Source of the DNA: Willaertia magna
Taxonomy: Eukaryota; Heterolobosea; Eutetramitea; Acrasida; Naegleriidae
NCBI GenBank assembly: GCA_902984215.1
Contig: CADWAF010004089.1
Coordinates: 1-10,673 of the forward strand
Reading direction: 5' to 3'
Length of the DNA stretch: 10,673 nt
The stretch's first letter is position 1. Each line of letters begins with the position of its first letter. The translations under genes were made by a program, and so were the position numbers. The notes under the pieces were generated by a model. That model was not told the DNA's origin, made no database searches, and worked only from the letters and a program-made list of their open reading frames with translations. Of this stretch, positions 5,735 to 10,673 are shown piece by piece.

Positions 5735-7435
5735 TTAATTATTTGTAACGTGACGTGCTTGTTGTAATGCAACGCTTAATGCTTCTTTTAATAAATTAAT
5801 TTCCATTTCCAATTTCTTTTCCTTTTCTTTCTTTTCCAAATTTATCGTTCTTTTTTCCTTTTTTATCTTTTCAAATTTCTCTTTTAATTCTTCATTTTCT
5901 TTTTGTAAATCTTCCACTTGTTTTGTACTTGTTTTATAATTATTTAATAATTTTGAAATATTTTTTTTATGTAAAATATCCATTTTAGAAATTTCCTTTT
6001 TTAAATTTAAATTTTCTTCTTCAACTTCTTTCATTTGTTTTTTTAATTTAATAATCATACTTTCCATTACTTCTCTATATCTATCTAATTCATTACTATT
6101 TAAAGAATTACTTTCTATAGAAGTATTATTTACGTTATTACTATTTATAGAATTATTTATTCTCGTAGATTTCTTTTTTTGTAATGGAGAAATTGCTTGA
6201 ATTTGTTTTGATTGAAATTCTTGTAATTCCGTTAATTTTTTTAATTGTGATTCAATTTGTAAAACTTTTTCATTTAAATATTTATTTTCTTCTTTTAAAG
6301 AATTAATTTCCAATTCTTTTTTTTGTAAAGCAATTTCATTTGTATTTTCTATATAAGTAACTTTAATCTCATCATTCATTTCTTCTTTCCTACTTTCCTT
6401 TTTCATACTTTCCTTTAATTCCTTATTTTTAATTTGTTGTAAAGATAAAATATTTTTTAATTGATGACAAATATTTAAATTTTGAATTACAAATTTATAA
6501 TTTTCTATAACTGGACTTAAATTACATAAAATTAAAGTTTCTTTTAAATTTAATAAAGTATCTCTTAACAATAAAGTAAATTTAGATTTATGAAAAGGAA
6601 TGGAAGGTAAATTATTTTGTAAACAATTTAAACAATTACTTAAATTATTTATCCATAAATTACTATTTATATCATCTAATTGTAATGGATTAATATTTCC
6701 AATTGAAATAAAATTTAAAATTGTATCTAATTTATTATTTATTACAATTCTTAAAGTTAAAATTAAATGTTTATTTAAATTATTTATTTTATAAAATTTA
6801 TTATTAACTTCATAAAATAAATGTAATGCTTGATTTAAATCTTTAATTTCTATATTTGAAATACCTTCTATAATTATACCTTTCTTTTTATCATCTTTTA
6901 ATCTTAATTGATTATTTTCACTTGAATTTAATAATTCTAAAGATAAATTATCATAAATAATTTCCTTATTTATCATTACACTATTAAAATATATTTTAAA
7001 TAAATTATTTAATTCAATTTTCTTATTAAATAAATATTCAATTGTTTTATAAAATATACCTGGAGAATCTTTTATACCTTCTAATGTATATCTTTTACCT
7101 GAATAATCATTTCCAAATAGTAAAATATTACAATCTATACCATTTAATACTTTTTCTATATATGGAACTATTTCATTTATAAAAATATCTAATTGACTAG
7201 TGTGATTATCATAAATATAATCACATTGAAATGTTTTACCATTTTCTCTAATGTTATTTTCATAAACTGTAAAATGTTCTAAATCTGTTGCTTCATAATA
7301 ATATTTAATTGTATCTGTTTGTTGTTGTTGTTGTTGATTATTATTAATGTTATTATTGATAGTGCTGTTGTTATTATTATTGTTTGTAGAAGAAAAGTAG
7401 TGGTAAGAGGGACAAATACGAAGGACGGACCTCAT
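5735..7435 (-). CDS. Kinesin-like protein with degenerate motor nucleotide-binding motifs
   Basis: The 566-aa product has an N-terminal kinesin motor-like domain (about 1-330) and a coiled-coil tail (about 335-415 and 445-562). Family landmarks: RSVLRICP for the first strand, FQCDYIYDNHTSQLDIF, FGNDYSGKRYTLEG at the P-loop, and a well-kept microtubule-binding/L12 region at IPFHKSKFTLLLRDTL (279-294) followed by LCNLSPVIENY (303-313). ATP-site motifs are broken. The P-loop Thr/Ser after GK is Arg115. The switch I NxxSSRSH is replaced by KINNLNKH (216-223). The switch II DLAGSE is replaced by SIGNIN (244-249). The protein may therefore bind tubulin or a partner motor without hydrolysing ATP, as known for Vik1-type motor-homology domains; that role is inference. 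An Asn/Gln tract (17-39) fills an early loop. The ORF is otherwise intact. The start follows an A-rich leader. Confidence 0.82.
   Translation of the reverse strand: MRSVLRICPSYHYFSSTNNNNNNSTINNNINNNQQQQQQTDTIKYYYEATDLEHFTVYENNIRENGKTFQCDYIYDNHTSQLDIFINEIVPYIEKVLNGIDCNILLFGNDYSGKRYTLEGIKDSPGIFYKTIEYLFNKKIELNNLFKIYFNSVMINKEIIYDNLSLELLNSSENNQLRLKDDKKKGIIIEGISNIEIKDLNQALHLFYEVNNKFYKINNLNKHLILTLRIVINNKLDTILNFISIGNINPLQLDDINSNLWINNLSNCLNCLQNNLPSIPFHKSKFTLLLRDTLLNLKETLILCNLSPVIENYKFVIQNLNICHQLKNILSLQQIKNKELKESMKKESRKEEMNDEIKVTYIENTNEIALQKKELEINSLKEENKYLNEKVLQIESQLKKLTELQEFQSKQIQAISPLQKKKSTRINNSINSNNVNNTSIESNSLNSNELDRYREVMESMIIKLKKQMKEVEEENLNLKKEISKMDILHKKNISKLLNNYKTSTKQVEDLQKENEELKEKFEKIKKEKRTINLEKKEKEKKLEMEINLLKEALSVALQQARHVTNN
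7319..7387 (-). repeat. Poly-Gln/poly-Asn coding tract in kinesin-like gene
   Basis: Read on the minus strand, AAT/AAC-rich triplets are followed by CAA/CAG-type triplets that encode six Gln in a row. The tract sits after the first predicted strand of the motor domain, at a loop position that tolerates inserts. Confidence 0.8.
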
Positions 7436-7510
7436 TTTATTTTTTTTAATTTTTTTTTTAATTATTTTTTAAATAATAATAATCGTAAAAACAGTAAAAC
7501 AAACATCAAT

Positions 7511-7541
7511 TTTGGCGCGTAAAAAAAAATTGGCGGTAAAA
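7511..7541. promoter_or_regulatory. Paired E2F-like sites upstream of the kinesin-like gene
   Basis: TTTGGCGCG (7511-7519) matches the E2F/DP consensus TTTSSCGC, and a second related element, TTGGCGG, starts 18 bp further on (7530-7536). They lie about 76-106 bp upstream of the kinesin start codon. GGCG clusters are very rare in this AT-rich window, which makes chance less likely. E2F control of cell-cycle and mitotic genes is known in other eukaryotes; its use here is inference. Confidence 0.5.
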
Positions 7542-7592
7542 CCCAAACAACTACAAACAAACAAATAAAAAAACTAGTTTTTTATCAAAACG

Positions 7593-7598
7593 TTTATT
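7593..7598 (-). terminator. Polyadenylation signal AATAAA (minus strand) for the Frizzled-CRD gene
   Basis: TTTATT on the plus strand gives AATAAA on the minus strand 94 bp beyond the stop codon of the Frizzled-CRD gene. It is a candidate cleavage signal by position only. Confidence 0.3.
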
Positions 7599-7692
7599 AT
7601 AAAAAAAGAAGAAGAAGAAACGCTTTTCTTCAATAAAAATACAAAATTTTCAATTCATTATTCATCATTACTATTATTAGTTAAACCAATTG

Positions 7693-8475
7693 TTAAAAGA
7701 ATAGAAATAAACTAAACAAAATACAAAAACCCATCATGAACCTAAATAATCCATTAAAAACAATGTTGGAATGAGCATCTCCAGTACACATTAACACTCC
7801 CTTAGAAGTATCAAATTTCTTCCAAACACCTTCATATACAAAACCATTAACATTTAAATCCTTATTACATCTAAAATCAATTAATTCAGCACTATTACAT
7901 CCTTTATAATAATTTTCACAACTACTTTTACATAAATTATACATTCTTTTTGACTTTCCTACTTCTTCACATAATGGAAAGAAATGTTGACAAATAAATC
8001 TTTTTGCTGTATTATAACATTCATTAGTTTGAGCTAATCCTGAATAATATTTTGTATCGTAAAATGAATGATATGCTTGTTGATTACTATTTTTAAAATA
8101 GTCATGAATGGTATAGTTACTTATATCTATTGTATTATTTATTGAGGTTGTTGTTATATTAAAACTAATACAAATACTTATATTTGCGTAGTTTAGAGTT
8201 TTATATTCATTTAAAGTTTCATAACAAAAATCGTTGGTGGAGAGTGATGATGTGAGAGAATGAATGGAAATGCATTCACCGTTACAAGTGGTTGGAAAGA
8301 AATTTGAGATTTGTTGTTGTTGTTGGAGAGTTATTGTGGAAAAGAGTGTGAGGAAGAGAAAACAGAAGGAAAGAATGGATAGAGAGCTTGTTGGTGTTGT
8401 TAGTGTTGTAGATCTAGTCATGATATTTTTTTTTGCTATTTTTTTTTTGTGTGAAATGTGACGGATGATTGGCAT
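7693..8475 (-). CDS. Secreted, probably GPI-anchored protein with Frizzled-type cysteine-rich domain
   Basis: The 260-aa product has a signal-peptide core (about 33-50, LSILSFCFLFLTLFS), a Ser/Thr/Asn-rich ectodomain and a hydrophobic C-terminus (about 238-260) with no basic stop-transfer tail. Just before it, GDAHSN offers small residues for GPI attachment. The second half matches the Frizzled CRD: Cys153-x8-Cys162-x6-Cys169, then Cys182-x3-Cys186-x6-Cys193, exactly the spacing of animal Frizzled receptors, with the pattern FICQHFFPLCEE and LCKSSCENYYKGC. Twelve cysteines remain outside the two hydrophobic ends, an even number suited to disulphides. No seven-helix region follows, so this is a free-standing CRD. 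Several N-x-S/T sites suggest glycosylation. The start could instead be ATG 8421 (242 aa), which gives a more ordinary signal peptide; ATG 8475 has the better A-rich context. The ligand is unknown. Confidence 0.8.
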   Translation of the reverse strand: MPIIRHISHKKKIAKKNIMTRSTTLTTPTSSLSILSFCFLFLTLFSTITLQQQQQISNFFPTTCNGECISIHSLTSSLSTNDFCYETLNEYKTLNYANISICISFNITTTSINNTIDISNYTIHDYFKNSNQQAYHSFYDTKYYSGLAQTNECYNTAKRFICQHFFPLCEEVGKSKRMYNLCKSSCENYYKGCNSAELIDFRCNKDLNVNGFVYEGVWKKFDTSKGVLMCTGDAHSNIVFNGLFRFMMGFCILFSLFLFF

Positions 8476-8861
8476 TTTTCGTGATGGGTAATGAGCTAAA
8501 TTACGGTATAAGAAGAATTAAATGGGTTAGTTTTATTATTATTTTACTATTGGCCTTTTTAATTTTATTAAATTAGATTACAAAGTGTCCATACTGTTTG
8601 TTTTATTAACATAATTTAAAAGCGATTTATAGTTTATTGGATGGTTTGACAGTGGAAAGAGTTATAGTCCGGCCTGATAATTGAAAATGCATACTAGCAC
8701 AAAACAATCCATAAGGTAATCGCTTGGAGGCTAACAAAATTTCATCTCAACAAATTATAGCGAAAATAGCTTTGAAAGACAGATTAGCCCCTTCCATTCC
8801 AGTACAATCATTTCACTTCAACGGTTTAAAAACAATTTAAACAATTTTAAAAAAAAAAAAA
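8476..8861. promoter_or_regulatory. 386-bp divergent intergenic region with a GC-rich block
   Basis: The region separates the leftward Frizzled-CRD gene from the rightward unknown gene and must hold both promoters. 8520-8640 is AT-rich, with a TTATTATTATTTTAC stretch at about 8533. 8641-8825 is about 37% G+C by hand count, well above the other spacers and above most coding sequence here. 8826-8861 is an A-rich leader ending in twelve or so A before the ATG. No tRNA-like arms were found. Confidence 0.5.
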
Positions 8862-9716
8862 ATGTCATCCCAACAACAACAAGCAATGATGCAAACATCA
8901 ATAACATTACCATCAATGGATCTAAGTGAAGTAAAGACATCTATTGAAAAACAATGTACTTGCATGGAAAGTATTAATTATGATGTTATTGGTAAAGATA
9001 TTCCTAGATTAGTTAAAAATATAACTGTCAATCATCAATCAATGACAAATGTTGCACATTTTTTAATTTCAATAATTAATTTAACATTAAATAGAGGAAA
9101 TTTAAATTATCATTTATATTTTAATAATTTATATAATCAATTACAAGATTTAGTTGAAAGTGAAGATTTATTATCAGATCCAACATTTTTAATAACTTAT
9201 TTAAAAAATACTTTATTAGTATCTAATCCAGTATTTTATTTATTAAGATGTTGTAATCAAACATCTATAAGTAGTATTATAACTTATTTTAAATTAAAAA
9301 ATCCAACATTACCATTTCAAGATTGTAATTGGTTAATTCATTGGAAGATTTTAGATTTAGATAAAAATGGTATTCATAGAACTATATTTGTAAATCATGA
9401 AAGAATTGAGAAATGTTCTATACATGGAAATACTTTATTTATTTTTAAATGGAATATTCAATTTGAATATGAACAATATGTTACAAATATAGAAGAATTA
9501 AATAGATCATTAATTTCAAATTTAGATATGATTAAAAATAGAAATTATACAAATATACATTTAAGAAGATTAAAATGTAATTTTATTGAAATTATGGAAT
9601 ATAACAGTGAAGTTTTATTAAATAGTCATTTAAATTATCCAATTGCATTTCAATCAAAAGAAAGTACATTGGAATGGTTAAAAAATATTTATCAACCAAT
9701 TGAAATTCAATTTTAG
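8862..9716 (+). CDS. Unrecognised 284-aa protein
   Basis: I do not recognise a family. The start is clear: ATG after a long A run, with stops upstream. After a short Gln-rich N-terminus (MSSQQQQAMM) the first half (about 20-150) alternates hydrophobic and polar residues as helices do. Residues 155-205 look strand-rich, with Trp157, Trp161 and Trp197 and a repeated aromatic pattern ending FIFKWNIQFEYEQY. The rest looks helical. There is no signal peptide, membrane span, zinc-finger pattern or nucleotide-binding motif; Cys32-x-Cys34 and the adjacent Cys130-Cys131 pair are the only cysteine groupings. Codon usage matches its neighbours, there are no introns, and an AATAAA follows 74 bp after the stop. 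It is most likely a soluble intracellular protein restricted to related organisms. It is probably a genuine gene: the frame is long and bounded by ordinary signals. Confidence 0.75.
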   Translation: MSSQQQQAMMQTSITLPSMDLSEVKTSIEKQCTCMESINYDVIGKDIPRLVKNITVNHQSMTNVAHFLISIINLTLNRGNLNYHLYFNNLYNQLQDLVESEDLLSDPTFLITYLKNTLLVSNPVFYLLRCCNQTSISSIITYFKLKNPTLPFQDCNWLIHWKILDLDKNGIHRTIFVNHERIEKCSIHGNTLFIFKWNIQFEYEQYVTNIEELNRSLISNLDMIKNRNYTNIHLRRLKCNFIEIMEYNSEVLLNSHLNYPIAFQSKESTLEWLKNIYQPIEIQF

Positions 9717-9726
9717 TTATGTTCTC

Positions 9727-9776
9727 CTTTTTATTTTATTTTATTTATTTGTTATTTATTTTATTTATTTATTTGT
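9727..9776 (+). repeat. TTTA/TTTTA simple repeat in 3' UTR of the unknown gene
   Basis: Irregular TTTA and TTTTA units, with two TTTG interruptions, fill the sequence just after the stop codon and before the AATAAA. It is a low-complexity T-rich 3' untranslated region. Confidence 0.7.
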
Positions 9777-9789
9777 TATTTTGTATTTC

Positions 9790-9795
9790 AATAAA
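9790..9795 (+). terminator. Polyadenylation signal AATAAA for the unknown gene
   Basis: AATAAA lies 74 bp after the stop codon and is followed by a T-rich stretch (GTACTTTGTATTTTT). It is the best-placed poly(A) signal in the window, upstream of the leader of the HBS1-like gene. Confidence 0.5.
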
Positions 9796-9845
9796 GTACT
9801 TTGTATTTTTAGAAAATGCCAAACTTTAAAATTGCTGTTCACTTG

Positions 9846-9903
9846 ATTTAAAAAAAAATATTTAAAAAAAATATTTAAAAAAAAAAACGTTTGAAAAAAA
9901 AAA
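9846..9903 (+). promoter_or_regulatory. A-tract promoter/5' leader of the HBS1-like gene
   Basis: Long A runs alternate with two TATTT blocks (two near-copies of AAAAAAAATATTT) and one ACGTTTG, and lead directly into ATG 9904. The pattern is typical of promoter and leader DNA in very AT-rich protists. No defined factor site is visible. Confidence 0.4.
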
Positions 9904-10624
9904 ATGCCAAGACATTCCGGTTATTATGATGAAGATGGTACGTTCTTCGTTTTAAATCTCATTTTTAAATCTCATTTTTAAATCTTATTCTTTTCAATTT
10001 TTTCTTAACCAATTCATTCTTAACTAAATTTTAAAACCAATTTTTTAAACCACTTTTTAACTAAAATTTTAAAAATAACAGATTTAGAAGATTATAACTA
10101 TGATGAAGAAGAAGAAGATGAAGAATATTATCAAAATAATGAAGATTCCGAACAACAAGAATATGAAGCTTTAAAAATACAATTATTAAATACTTTACAA
10201 AGAGAAACAACAGATGAAATATTTGATACTATTTTTGAAATTTATCCAAATTTAAATGAAAATGATACTTTTTTACAAAATTTATTAATTAAAAATAATT
10301 TTTTAATTAAAAATACAATTCAAGAAATTTATTCTTTAGCAAAAGAAGAAAAATTAAAAAAGAAAAAAAATGAAGTTACGTTTACTATAAGTTCTAAAAA
10401 GGGAAATAAAAAGGGAAATACACAAGTGACAAGTAGTACTAATAAAGGAAATTTAAAAGGATCTAAAAATAGAAATGATGAAAATAGAAATGTTATTTTA
10501 GTAAATGATATTCAAACGAAAGAAGTTTTAGAAGGAACGGCAGTTACAAATTTACCAAATTTAGAGGAATCATTATTACCTAAAAAGGAAGAATTAATTA
10601 TTAAAAAGGAAGATACTAAGAATG
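9904..10624 (+). CDS. Probable HBS1-like ribosome-rescue GTPase, N-terminal exons (3' partial)
   Basis: HBS1 is an eEF1A-related GTPase that works with Dom34/Pelota to release stalled ribosomes. Two exons are visible, join(9904..9937, 10082..10624), giving 192 codons plus one base before a second intron. The joined start reads MPRHSGYYDEDDLEDYNYDE, close in style to animal HBS1L (M-x-R-H followed by a Tyr/Asp/Glu-rich stretch). An acidic run follows, and then a region from about residue 45 to 100 (EALKIQLLNTLQRETTDEIF through LLIKNNFLIKNTIQEIYSL) that fits the small helical HBS1 N-terminal domain. After that comes a Lys/Asn-rich linker. The GTPase domain would lie beyond the window, so the call rests on the N-terminus alone. 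The only long open piece downstream begins at a GTG and is part of exon 2, not a separate gene. Confidence 0.68.
9938..10081 (+). other. Intron 1 of the HBS1-like gene (144 bp)
   Basis: The donor GTACGT follows GAAGATG and the acceptor AACAG precedes ATTTAGAAG. Removing it keeps one frame, phase 1, and joins two acidic stretches smoothly. The intron is AT-rich with stops in the exon 1 frame, and TTTAACTAAA near 10057 could serve as branch site. Confidence 0.8.
9954..9992 (+). repeat. 13-bp tandem repeat AAATCTCATTTTT in HBS1 intron 1
   Basis: Units at 9954-9966 and 9967-9979 are identical, and a third at 9980-9992 has diverged (AAATCTTATTCTT). This is a short intronic minisatellite. Confidence 0.85.
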
Positions 10625-10673
10625 GTATGTAATTTTTATTTTGATCATGTTTGTTTTGTTTTTCTATTTATTT
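10625..10673 (+). other. Start of intron 2 of the HBS1-like gene (cut by window edge)
   Basis: GTATGT at 10625-10630 is a consensus donor, after AATG, and everything to the window end is T-rich with no coding character. Reading through would meet TAA after two codons. The phase is again 1, as for intron 1. Confidence 0.7.

Larger units (their letters stand above)
7436..7692. promoter_or_regulatory. Spacer: kinesin promoter and Frizzled-CRD 3' region
   Basis: Both flanking genes read leftward, so this 257-bp spacer holds the 3' end of the Frizzled-CRD transcript (right part) and the kinesin promoter (left part). 7436-7480 is an A/T leader; 7511-7541 carries two TTGGCG elements; 7559-7692 is AT-rich with a minus-strand AATAAA at 7593-7598. 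No gene is seen. Confidence 0.5.

Noticed and set aside
6600..6794. Plus-strand 64-aa frame inside the kinesin gene
   Set aside because: It is antisense to the motor domain, with Leu/Phe/Ile-rich composition expected from reading AT-rich coding DNA backwards.
5735..7435. Kinesin-like gene as a pseudogene
   Set aside because: The frame is open for 566 codons without a stop or frameshift, and the tubulin-facing segment is well kept, so a working non-catalytic protein is the better reading for now.
8775..8800. Short resemblance to U6 snRNA (GACAGATTAGCCCCT)
   Set aside because: Only scattered pieces agree; the ACAGAGA box and flanking U6 sequence are absent.
10426..10632. Independent 68-aa protein at the right end
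   Set aside because: It would start at GTG and is simply the end of HBS1 exon 2 read through a GTATGT splice donor.

Overview
The window is nuclear DNA of a eukaryote with very AT-rich sequence. TTA, CAA, AAT and AGA codons dominate, proteins carry poly-Asn and poly-Gln tracts, several start codons follow runs of A, introns are short GT..AG types, and genes are packed on both strands. This looks most like a social amoeba (dictyostelid) or a comparable AT-rich amoeboid protist. The group call is inference from style, not a search result. The standard genetic code fits.

Layout, left to right: (1) the 3' end of an ABCB/MDR-type ABC transporter, + strand, cut by the window edge; (2) an MDR-superfamily NADPH oxidoreductase, - strand, apparently lacking the start of its N-terminal domain; (3) a REEP/HVA22 ER-shaping membrane protein, + strand, whose first exon lies across an 81-bp intron; (4) a large RNB-family exoribonuclease of the mitochondrial/plastid Dss1/RNR1 type, + strand, studded with short peptide repeats; (5) a kinesin-like protein, - strand, whose motor fold is recognisable but whose nucleotide-binding motifs have decayed; (6) a secreted, probably GPI-anchored protein with a Frizzled-type cysteine-rich domain, - strand; (7) an unrecognised 284-aa protein, + strand; (8) the first two exons of a probable HBS1 ribosome-rescue GTPase, + strand, cut by the right edge inside its second intron.

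The genes do not form one pathway; this is an ordinary, compact stretch of chromosome. Three pairs converge or diverge closely: oxidoreductase and REEP share a 150-bp divergent promoter region, RNB and kinesin converge with only 30 bp between stop codons, and the Frizzled-CRD gene and the unknown gene diverge across 386 bp that includes an unusually GC-rich block.

The points most worth a second look are the ATP-site decay in the kinesin, a pair of E2F-like TTGGCG sites upstream of it, the Asp/Glu-to-Ala change in the RNB active-site motif, the recurrent NTLQ/VTK micro-repeats that share one DNA core in two reading frames, the free-standing Frizzled CRD, and the GC-rich intergenic block near 8641-8825. 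No mobile element, CRISPR array, rRNA or tRNA was recognised.
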